This document shows positions 1 through 5,603 of a stretch of DNA of 8,905 nt, piece by piece. Both the position numbers and the translations under genes were made by a program. The notes below the pieces were generated by a model that saw nothing but the letters and a program-made list of their open reading frames with translations, was not told the origin of the DNA and ran no database searches. Position 1 is the stretch's first letter. The number at the start of each line of letters is the position of its first letter. This stretch comes from Bacteroidaceae bacterium (GTDB lineage: Bacteria; Bacteroidota; Bacteroidia; Bacteroidales; Bacteroidaceae): assembly GCA_030843315.1 (NCBI GenBank), contig JAUUPT010000111.1:1-8905 (forward strand), read 5' to 3'.

Positions 1-15
1 TCGCCGTTTTAGAAG

Positions 16-55
16 AAGCCTCCACGTCGAAAGATGTGGGGGCTTTCTTGTTTTG
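16..55 (+). terminator. Intrinsic terminator of an upstream gene
   Basis: A 13-bp stem (16-28 with 33-45, including one G-T and one T-G wobble) is closed by a GAAA tetraloop and followed by a T-rich tract (44-55). It ends a plus-strand unit that lies outside the window to the left. No part of that gene can be read here. Confidence 0.85.
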
Positions 56-120
56 TAATGAATAAGCATAAAAAAATGAATATTTTACTCTGAATTCTAC
101 ATTATGAGGATAATTATTCG

Positions 121-128
121 TATCTTTG
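121..128 (+). promoter_or_regulatory. -7 box of the yceD-rpmF promoter
   Basis: TATCTTTG matches the Bacteroides -7 consensus TAnnTTTG exactly and is followed by GTCGCCC-type sequence. It lies 24 bp before the TTG start of yceD, giving a leader of roughly 20 nt. No TTTG is visible at the expected -33 position, so the call rests on the -7 box and its place just upstream of the first gene, behind the upstream terminator. Confidence 0.65.
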
Positions 129-152
129 TCGCCCGAATAAACTAAAGAAGCT

Positions 153-737
153 TTGGGAAAGTTTGATAAATACAAAATAGACTTGAAAGGTATGGAGGCA
201 GATTCATGTACATATGAGTTTGCATTAGACAACCTTTTCTTTGCCAACATTGATGGGCCGGAGGTTCAGAAGGGCAAAGTCAATGTGGTATTAGTTGTAA
301 AGAAAACATCTCGTGCTTTCGAATTGAATTTCCAGACGGACGGAATCGTGTGGGTTCCATGCGATCGTTGCCTGGATGATATGGAACAGCCTATCAGCTC
401 TACTGACAAGTTGCTGGTGAAGTTTGGCCATGAGTATGCTGAAGAGGGCGATAACCTCATCGTGATCCCTGAAGAGGAAGGTGAGATCAATGTCGCTTGG
501 TTCATATACGAGTTTATTGCCTTGTCCGTACCAATGAAGCATGTACATGCTCCAGGGAAGTGCAATAAGGCAATGAACAGCAAACTGAACAAGCATCTGC
601 GTACGACTCCGGATGATGAAATGTCGGAAGATACTTTTGCTCCTGAGGAAGAAAGTGAACTGATGAATGAAGAGACAACCGAAATGCCGGTTGATCCGCG
701 TTGGGACGAATTAAAGAAAATATTAGATAACAATTAA
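153..737 (+). CDS. yceD: YceD/DUF177 family protein, L32-linked
   Basis: A 194-residue member of the DUF177 (YceD) family, whose genes usually sit directly before rpmF. Members have been linked to 23S rRNA accumulation and ribosome assembly; the biochemical role is not settled. Visible features are the N-terminal KYKIDLKGM block (residues 6-14), the CDRC pair (C70, C73), a third conserved-type cysteine (C137) after a proline-containing stretch, an acidic linker (about 153-177) and a C-terminal DPRWDELKKIL motif (181-191). The start is a TTG at 153. The first ATG, at 192, would remove the N-terminal family block, so TTG is preferred. The stop is 12 bp before rpmF, which indicates one transcript. 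The cysteines suggest metal binding, but that is inference. Confidence 0.88.
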   Translation: MGKFDKYKIDLKGMEADSCTYEFALDNLFFANIDGPEVQKGKVNVVLVVKKTSRAFELNFQTDGIVWVPCDRCLDDMEQPISSTDKLLVKFGHEYAEEGDNLIVIPEEEGEINVAWFIYEFIALSVPMKHVHAPGKCNKAMNSKLNKHLRTTPDDEMSEDTFAPEEESELMNEETTEMPVDPRWDELKKILDNN

Positions 738-749
738 AGATTAAAGAAA

Positions 750-935
750 ATGGCACATCCTAAGAGAAGACAGTCAAAAACAAGAACTGCAAAGAGAAGA
801 ACTCATGATAAAGCAGTAGCTCCTACACTGGCTATTTGCCCGAATTGCGGTGAGTGGCATGTATATCATACTGTATGTGGCGCTTGCGGTTACTACAGAG
901 GTAAACTTGCTATTGAAAAAGAAGCTGCTGTATAA
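750..935 (+). CDS. rpmF: Large ribosomal subunit protein bL32
   Basis: A 61-residue bL32, a structural protein of the 50S subunit. It begins with the family's MAHPKRR(Q/R)SK basic stretch and carries a complete zinc ribbon, CPNC (C30, C33) and CGAC (C43, C46), so it is the cysteine-containing, zinc-dependent form. The length is normal. The ATG at 750 lies inside the sequence ATTAAAGAAAAT, which also occurs 30 bp earlier in the yceD tail. The gene is almost certainly co-transcribed with yceD. Downstream, an imperfect hairpin separates it from fabH, so continuation of the transcript into fabH is likely but not certain. Confidence 0.97.
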   Translation: MAHPKRRQSKTRTAKRRTHDKAVAPTLAICPNCGEWHVYHTVCGACGYYRGKLAIEKEAAV

Positions 936-956
936 TTGCAGCCGGTTTGACTAAAA

Positions 957-1045
957 CTTATACTTAAATATCGGGCGTCTGAAAAGATTTGTACATTGAA
1001 TGAGCAAACCTTTTTAGACTACCGTTGTTTAAGTATTCCTATAAG
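957..1045 (+). promoter_or_regulatory. Long imperfect hairpin between rpmF and fabH
   Basis: The gap folds on itself in register. Bases 957-960 pair with 1042-1045, 961-968 with 1028-1035 (8 bp, perfect), 972-974 with 1022-1024, 977-986 with 1010-1019 (10 bp, one G-T wobble), and 988-991 with 1005-1008. The loop is 13 nt (992-1004). No T tract follows, so it is not an ordinary terminator. It could be an RNA element in the rpmF-fabH message (processing, stability or translational control) or a fossil mobile palindrome. The pairing is seen directly; a function is not. Confidence 0.6.
995..1027 (+). promoter_or_regulatory. Possible internal promoter for fabH
   Basis: TACCGTTG (1020-1027) differs from the Bacteroides -7 consensus at one position, and ATTG (995-998) lies 21 bp upstream at the -33 position. 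The start codon of fabH is 32 bp downstream. Both elements fall inside the rpmF-fabH hairpin. The match is partial and may be chance. Confidence 0.3.
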
Positions 1046-1059
1046 AAAACAAGACTTTA

Positions 1060-2067
1060 ATGGAAAAAATAAATGCAGTAATTACAGGAGTCGGAGGATA
1101 TGTACCGGATTACGTCTTGACAAATGACGAAATCTCCAAAATGGTAGATACCAACGATGAATGGATTATGACCCGTATCGGAGTAAAGGAAAGACGTATC
1201 CTGAATGAGGAAGGGTTAGGAAGCTCATATATGGCGCGTAAGGCTGCGAAGCAGTTGATGCAGCGTACTGGTTCCGATCCTGATGATATTGATTTGGTTA
1301 TTGTCGCTACTAGTACTCCTGATTATCATTTCCCATCTACTGCTTCCATTTTATGTGATAAACTTCGGCTGAAAAATGCATACGCTTTTGATTTGCAGGC
1401 AGCCTGCTGCGGTTTTCTCTATGTTATGGAGACGGCAGCCAATTTCATCCGTTCAGGAAGATATAAGAAGATTATTATTGTGGGAGCCGACAAAATGTCG
1501 TCAATGGTAGATTATACCGAACGTGCAACTTGCCCGATTTTTGGTGACGGTGCTGCTGCTTTCATGTTGGAACCGACAACGGAAGATGTGGGTATTATGG
1601 ATGCTATATTGAGAACAGACGGTAAGGGACTGCCGTTCCTGCATATGAAAGCAGGCGGTTCTGTTTGCCCTCCTTCTTATTTTACGGTAGACAACCATAT
1701 GCATTACATCTATCAGGAAGGACGTACAGTATTTAAGTATGCTGTATCCAATATGTCGGATGTCAGTGCAGCTATTGCAGAGAAGAATGGCCTGACGAAT
1801 GAAACCATCGATTGGGTAGTTCCGCATCAGGCAAACCTCCGCATCATTGATGCAGTGGCAAACCGTTTGGGAGTTCCTCATGAGAAAGTGCTGATTAATA
1901 TCGAACATTATGGTAATACGAGTGCCGGTACGCTTCCCCTTTGTATCTGGGACTTTGAGGACAAACTGAAAAAAGGTGATAATATGATCTTTACGGCATT
2001 CGGTGCAGGGTTTACCTGGGGAGCCGTTTACGTGAAGTGGGGATATGACGGGAAGAAACAACAGTAA
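1060..2067 (+). CDS. fabH: Beta-ketoacyl-ACP synthase III (FabH)
   Basis: A 335-residue FabH, the cytosolic thiolase-fold enzyme that condenses acetyl-CoA (or another short acyl-CoA) with malonyl-ACP to start fatty-acid synthesis. The catalytic triad is intact: C116 in the AACCGF motif, H256 in VPHQANLRII and N286 in HYGNTSAG. The N-terminal DEWI..RIG.KERR block (33-46), which belongs to the CoA-binding half, and the C-terminal GAGFTWGA signature (315-322) are present. The length is normal for the family. A second cysteine (C117) directly follows the catalytic one, where many homologues have Ala, Gly or Ser. In many bacteria plsX sits between rpmF and fabH; here that slot holds only non-coding sequence. 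A strong terminator follows. Confidence 0.96.
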   Translation: MEKINAVITGVGGYVPDYVLTNDEISKMVDTNDEWIMTRIGVKERRILNEEGLGSSYMARKAAKQLMQRTGSDPDDIDLVIVATSTPDYHFPSTASILCDKLRLKNAYAFDLQAACCGFLYVMETAANFIRSGRYKKIIIVGADKMSSMVDYTERATCPIFGDGAAAFMLEPTTEDVGIMDAILRTDGKGLPFLHMKAGGSVCPPSYFTVDNHMHYIYQEGRTVFKYAVSNMSDVSAAIAEKNGLTNETIDWVVPHQANLRIIDAVANRLGVPHEKVLINIEHYGNTSAGTLPLCIWDFEDKLKKGDNMIFTAFGAGFTWGAVYVKWGYDGKKQQ

Positions 2068-2091
2068 CAAGTCGTTGCTAAAATATATGAT

Positions 2092-2127
2092 AAAAACGCA
2101 TCCTATTTCGATTCGATGCGTTTTTTT
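2092..2127 (+). terminator. Intrinsic terminator after fabH
   Basis: An 11-bp perfect stem (2092-2102 with 2115-2125), whose core is ACGCATC/GATGCGT, has a 12-nt loop and ends in a run of seven T (2121-2127). It closes the yceD-rpmF-fabH unit. The era start codon follows only 24 bp later. Confidence 0.9.
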
Positions 2128-2150
2128 GTCTCAATTCAAATACTAAAGTC

Positions 2151-3032
2151 ATGCATAAAGCAGGTTTTGTAAACATCGTGGGAAATCCGAATGTCGGCAA
2201 GTCGACATTGATGAACGCTCTGGTAGGCGAACGTATTTCTATCGCTACTTTCAAGGCACAAACTACCCGTCACCGGATTATGGGAATCTATAATACGGAT
2301 GATATGCAGATTGTATTTTCGGATACGCCGGGAGTGCTGAAGCCTAACTATAAATTGCAGGAATCCATGCTGAACTTCTCTACTTCGGCATTGACGGATG
2401 CAGACGTGCTGCTGTACGTGACCGATGTAGTTGAGACTCCCGACAAGCATAACGATTTCGTGGAGAAAGTGGCCCGCATGGAGGCTCCGGTATTGCTGCT
2501 TATCAATAAGATTGATCTGAGCAATCAGGAGAAGCTGGTGGAGCTGGTAGAGGCTTGGAAAGAGTTGCTGCCGAAAGCGGAGATCATTCCTATTTCGGCT
2601 GCTTCGAAATTCAATGTGGAGTATGTGATGAAGCGAGTGAAAGAGCTTTTGCCCGATTCACCGCCCTACTTTGACAAGGATCAGTGGACGGACAAGCCGG
2701 CGCGTTTCTTCGTCACTGAGATTCTCCGTGAGAAGATTCTGTTGTACTACGACAAAGAAGTACCTTATTCGGTAGAGGTAGTAGTGGAGCAGTTTAAGGA
2801 AGAAGCGAAGAAGATACATATCAGCGTTGTGATTTATGTGGAGCGCGATTCGCAAAAAGGTATTATAATAGGCAAGCAGGGAAAAGCTTTGAAGAAAGTG
2901 GCTACCGAAGCGCGCCGTGATTTGGAGAGGTTCTTCGGGAAGACTGTTTTCCTGGAGACATTTGTAAAGGTTGATAAGGACTGGCGCAGTTCGGACAAGG
3001 AATTGCGCAACTTCGGCTATCAACTGGATTAA
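2151..3032 (+). CDS. era: GTPase Era, 30S subunit assembly
   Basis: A 293-residue Era, an essential-type GTPase that binds near the 3' end of 16S rRNA and assists maturation of the 30S subunit. The GTPase domain has G1 GNPNVGKS (11-18), G2 around T38-T39 (QTTRHR), G3 DTPG (58-61), G4 NKID (119-122) and G5 SAAS (149-152). A C-terminal KH domain follows, with the GKQG loop at 241-244 in GIIIGKQGKALKK and the typical DWR....LRNFGY ending. The length matches the family. The ATG at 2151 puts G1 at the usual distance from the N-terminus. The gene is followed 50 bp later by der on the same strand, so the two are probably co-transcribed. Its own promoter is not apparent. Confidence 0.97.
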   Translation: MHKAGFVNIVGNPNVGKSTLMNALVGERISIATFKAQTTRHRIMGIYNTDDMQIVFSDTPGVLKPNYKLQESMLNFSTSALTDADVLLYVTDVVETPDKHNDFVEKVARMEAPVLLLINKIDLSNQEKLVELVEAWKELLPKAEIIPISAASKFNVEYVMKRVKELLPDSPPYFDKDQWTDKPARFFVTEILREKILLYYDKEVPYSVEVVVEQFKEEAKKIHISVVIYVERDSQKGIIIGKQGKALKKVATEARRDLERFFGKTVFLETFVKVDKDWRSSDKELRNFGYQLD

Positions 3033-3044
3033 GAGTTATTCATA

Positions 3045-3059
3045 CGACTGTGACAGTCG
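3045..3059 (+). other. Small hairpin in the era-der spacer
   Basis: A perfect 6-bp stem (3045-3050 with 3054-3059, CGACTG/CAGTCG) with a TGA loop sits 13 nt after the era stop and 23 nt before der. No T tract follows, so it is not a terminator. It may be an mRNA processing or stability element, which is inference. Confidence 0.5.
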
Positions 3060-3082
3060 CAAAAACAATGAGAGTGTGAACT

Positions 3083-4396
3083 ATGGGAAATTTAGTTGCA
3101 ATCGTAGGACGTCCCAATGTGGGAAAATCTACATTATTTAATCGTCTGACCAAAACGCGTCAGGCTATTGTGAACGAAGAAGCGGGAACGACTCGTGACC
3201 GTCAATACGGCAAGACCGAATGGTTGGGACGTGAGTTCTCAGTAGTGGATACCGGCGGATGGGTGGTGAACTCCGACGATATCTTTGAAGAAGAAATTCG
3301 CAAGCAGGTGCTGATGGCTGTAGAAGAAGCCGATGTGATTCTGTTTGTAGTGGATGTGGTGACCGGAGTTACCGACCTTGACATGCAAGTGGCTACCATC
3401 TTGCGTCGTGCCAAGAAGCCGGTGCTGCTGATAGCTAACAAGACTGATAATAATGAGCTGCAATACAATGCTGCCGAATTCTACAGCCTGGGCTTGGGCG
3501 ACCCTTATTGTGTCTCGGCTGTGACCGGTAGCGGTACAGGAGATATGATGGACCTCATCGTCGACAAGTTCAATAAGGAGTCGGATGAGATTCTGGATGA
3601 AGACATCCCTCGCTTTGCAGTGGTGGGACGCCCCAATGCGGGAAAGTCTTCCATTATCAATGCCTTTATTGGAGAAGACCGCAACATCGTGACGGAAATA
3701 GCCGGAACGACACGCGATTCTATCTATACGCGCTATAATAAATTTGGTTTTGACTTTTACCTGGTGGATACCGCGGGTATCCGTAAGAAGAACAAAGTGA
3801 ATGAGGATTTGGAATATTATTCTGTAATCCGCTCCATCCGCTCCATTGAGAACGCAGATGTTTGTATCTTGATGCTCGACGCTACGCGAGGTGTTGAAAG
3901 CCAGGATTTGAATATCTTCTCTCTGATTCAGAAGAACTCCAAAGGTCTGGTGGTAGTGGTGAATAAATGGGACTTGGTAGAGGATAAGACTACGAAGGTG
4001 ATAAAGACTTTCGAAGATGCTATTCGTAGCCGCTTTGCTCCGTTTGTCGATTTCCCCATAATCTTCGGTTCGGCCATGACCAAACAGCGCATTTTGAAGG
4101 TGCTGGAAGAAGCACGTCGCGTGTATGAGAATCGTATGATACGTATCCCGACTGCCCGCCTGAATGAGGAGATGCTGCCGTTGATCGAGGCTTATCCGCC
4201 CCCTGCAATTAAGGGCAAATATATAAAGATAAAATATATCACGCAGTTACCCAATACCCAAGTACCATCGTTTGTCTATTTCGCAAATCTTCCGCAGTAC
4301 GTGAAGGAGCCATACAAGCGTTTCCTTGAGAATAAGATGCGTGAAAAGTGGAACTTGACCGGAACGCCGATAAATATCTATATCCGGCAGAAATAA
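3083..4396 (+). CDS. der: GTPase Der (EngA), 50S subunit assembly
   Basis: A 437-residue Der, the tandem-GTPase factor needed for late 50S assembly. G domain 1 has GRPNVGKS (9-16), DTGG (56-59), NKTD (119-122) and SA (145-146). G domain 2 has GRPNAGKS (182-189), DTAG (229-232), NKWD (294-297) and GSA (329-331). The acidic linker between them covers about 164-176, and a KH-like RNA-binding domain runs from about 353 to the end. All nucleotide-binding motifs are intact and the length is typical. The ATG at 3083 begins MGNLVAIVGRPNVGKS, the usual N-terminus. It is the last gene of the era-der pair, with hairpins downstream. Confidence 0.97.
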   Translation: MGNLVAIVGRPNVGKSTLFNRLTKTRQAIVNEEAGTTRDRQYGKTEWLGREFSVVDTGGWVVNSDDIFEEEIRKQVLMAVEEADVILFVVDVVTGVTDLDMQVATILRRAKKPVLLIANKTDNNELQYNAAEFYSLGLGDPYCVSAVTGSGTGDMMDLIVDKFNKESDEILDEDIPRFAVVGRPNAGKSSIINAFIGEDRNIVTEIAGTTRDSIYTRYNKFGFDFYLVDTAGIRKKNKVNEDLEYYSVIRSIRSIENADVCILMLDATRGVESQDLNIFSLIQKNSKGLVVVVNKWDLVEDKTTKVIKTFEDAIRSRFAPFVDFPIIFGSAMTKQRILKVLEEARRVYENRMIRIPTARLNEEMLPLIEAYPPPAIKGKYIKIKYITQLPNTQVPSFVYFANLPQYVKEPYKRFLENKMREKWNLTGTPINIYIRQK

Positions 4397-4432
4397 ATGG
4401 GTAAATAAATACATATAGGGTATATCAAACGT

Positions 4433-4465
4433 TAAAATATTAGAAATTTTTGTTCTAATATTTTA
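4433..4465 (+). other. AT-rich 13-bp hairpin after der
   Basis: Bases 4433-4445 pair perfectly with 4453-4465 around a 7-nt loop. The stem contains only one G-C pair, and the following bases (TGAGAAG) are not a T tract. It may be a 3'-end protecting structure of the der message rather than a terminator in its own right. Confidence 0.5.
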
Positions 4466-4472
4466 TGAGAAG

Positions 4473-4528
4473 AATGGTCACTTTTTAAGGTCTTAGATAC
4501 CATTGATACTGAAAAGTGGTCATTTTTT
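4473..4528 (+). terminator. Likely terminator of the era-der unit
   Basis: A 13-bp stem (4473-4485 with 4512-4524, two adjacent G-T/T-G wobbles) encloses a 26-nt loop and ends in six T (4523-4528). The long loop makes it less canonical than the others here, but the U tail and position about 80 bp after der support termination. Confidence 0.65.
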
Positions 4529-4608
4529 ATAAGTGCTCTTTGTTGAGCAATCTACCTAAAAAAATATTGTATTGGCTTTCGACAATTTTTTTATTACGTA
4601 GTTTTGTG

Positions 4609-4616
4609 TACCTTTG
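4609..4616 (+). promoter_or_regulatory. -7 box of an orphan transcript
   Basis: TACCTTTG matches TAnnTTTG exactly, after a T-rich upstream stretch. At the -33 position there is only a T run, one base off TTTG. No protein gene lies downstream on this strand before the strong terminator at 4723-4761, so the box would serve a small RNA starting near 4621. Confidence 0.5.
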
Positions 4617-4620
4617 CTGT

Positions 4621-4761
4621 GTAATTGAAATTGTCTCTCATGCCTTAAACATGAGGTAATGAAGGCAATCAAAATATATCGTGATGATATAAGTCAATTC
4701 TATTAACTGGTTTTATGAGGATGAGACATCTGAAACTTAGGTTTCGGATGTCTCTTTTTTT
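4621..4761 (+). ncRNA. Candidate structured small RNA, about 140 nt
   Basis: The span lies between a Bacteroides-type -7 box and a 14-bp U-tailed terminator and carries no ordinary gene. Its stems are 4637-4642 with 4650-4655 (CTCATG/CATGAG, 7-nt loop), 4675-4680 with 4686-4691 (TATATC/GATATA, 5-nt loop) and 4623-4628 with 4694-4699 (AATTGA/TCAATT), the last enclosing the first two. The loop CCTT (4643-4646) can also pair with AAGG (4662-4665), giving a pseudoknot or a switch. A 15-codon frame (4659-4706, MKAIKIYRDDISQFY) lies inside, so a leader peptide or small-protein mRNA is an alternative. I do not recognise an RNA family. The 5' end is inferred from the promoter and the 3' end from the terminator. 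Confidence 0.45.
4723..4761 (+). terminator. Strong terminator of the candidate small RNA
   Basis: A 14-bp stem (4723-4736 with 4741-4754, one T-G wobble), core GAGACATC/GATGTCTC, has a TTAG tetraloop and seven T immediately after (4755-4761). On the minus strand no T tract follows the stem, so it is built for plus-strand transcripts, although mlaF converges from the other side. Confidence 0.88.
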
Positions 4762-4786
4762 GTAGGTAAGGGAATGCGGGGATTTT

Positions 4787-5557
4787 TTAGCCTTCGATGT
4801 TTTGTATCTCTACCTCCTTGACTTTCCTGAATAATTCGGAAGCAAAGATGAAGCTGTTCAGGCGTTCGTTGGTGGAAGTGAATATATCTTCTTTGCTGCC
4901 TTCCCACTCTTTGCAGCCCTCGTAGATGTAGATGATCTTTTCGCCGATACCCATTACGGAGTTCATGTCATGGGTATTGATAAGGGTAGTCATGTTGTAC
5001 TCCCGGGTGATGTCTTGTATCAGTTCGTCGATGACGAGTGAAGTTTTGGGGTCCAGGCCGGAGTTAGGTTCATCGCAGAACAGATACTGCGGGTTCAGGG
5101 CGATGGCACGGGCAATGGCTACACGCTTCTGCATACCGCCGCTTATCTCTCCGGGGAACTTGTCTTTGGCTTCAATCAGGTTCACACGCTCCAGGCAGAA
5201 CATGGCACGGCGGGTACGGTCGCGCAGGGTGTCGTCGCTGAACATATTCAGGGGGAACATGACATTGTCGAGCACCGTCATGGAGTCGAACAATGCAGCA
5301 CTTTGGAAAATCATTCCCATCTCCCGGCGGAGTGCTTTCTTCTCTTTTTTGGCCATCGCAAGGAAATTGCGGTGATCGTATAGCACTTCACCCTTGTCCG
5401 GAGTCAGCAACCCTACGATACACTTTATGAGTACGGTCTTTCCCGAACCACTCTGACCTATGATAAGATTCGTTTTTCCGTTTTCGAATGTGGCATTGAT
5501 ATCTTTCAGTACCTCTTTCTCTTCAAATGATTTATAAAGTCCTTTCAGTTCAATCAT
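4787..5557 (-). CDS. mlaF: MlaF-type ABC ATPase, lipid transport
   Basis: A 256-residue ATPase of the Mla/MCE transporter family, which energises phospholipid movement between the inner and outer membranes from the cytoplasmic face. Motifs: Walker A GQSGSGKT (34-41), Q-loop Q85 in MIFQSAALFDSMTV (MlaF-like), ABC signature ISGGMQKR (138-145, the ISGGM form typical of MlaF), Walker B LFCDEP (159-164, E163), D-loop SGLDP (166-170) and H-loop H196. The length is normal. It follows mlaE by 46 bp on the same strand, so the two are likely one transcript. The start is at 5557, with AAGGG just upstream. No MCE substrate-binding protein gene (mlaD) follows here, so that partner must lie elsewhere. The exact substrate and direction are not shown by the sequence. 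Confidence 0.92.
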   Translation of the reverse strand: MIELKGLYKSFEEKEVLKDINATFENGKTNLIIGQSGSGKTVLIKCIVGLLTPDKGEVLYDHRNFLAMAKKEKKALRREMGMIFQSAALFDSMTVLDNVMFPLNMFSDDTLRDRTRRAMFCLERVNLIEAKDKFPGEISGGMQKRVAIARAIALNPQYLFCDEPNSGLDPKTSLVIDELIQDITREYNMTTLINTHDMNSVMGIGEKIIYIYEGCKEWEGSKEDIFTSTNERLNSFIFASELFRKVKEVEIQNIEG

Positions 5558-5569
5558 CCCTTAGTTTAT

Positions 5570-5595
5570 TAAGAATTGAAAAATTGAGAATTAAA
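5570..5595. repeat. AATTGA-rich low-complexity spacer
   Basis: The mlaE-mlaF spacer holds short iterations of GAATTGA / AATTGAGAATT. Such AATTGAGAATT runs are, to my knowledge, common filler in Bacteroides spacers. No clear function is visible. Confidence 0.4.
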
Positions 5596-5603
5596 ACTTC
5601 TCT

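Larger units (their letters stand above)
4397..4786. other. 390-bp stretch without an ordinary protein gene
   Basis: Between the der stop and the mlaF stop (convergent) lie, in order: an AT-rich perfect hairpin (4433-4465), a U-tailed terminator (4473-4528), a small 5-bp hairpin (4534-4538 with 4545-4549), an AT-rich stretch ending in a -7 box (4609-4616), a set of stems (4623-4699) and a strong U-tailed terminator (4723-4761). The contents look like der transcript ends followed by a separate small transcript. Confidence 0.7.

Noticed and set aside
1501..2070. 189-codon minus-strand open frame
   Set aside because: It is a shadow of fabH, whose catalytic residues are all intact.
4659..4765. 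Leader-peptide attenuator in front of a regulated gene
   Set aside because: No gene follows on the plus strand after the terminator; the next gene (mlaF) runs in the opposite direction.
4932..5375. 147-codon plus-strand open frame
   Set aside because: It is antisense to mlaF, which has all ABC motifs; no family resemblance is seen in this frame.
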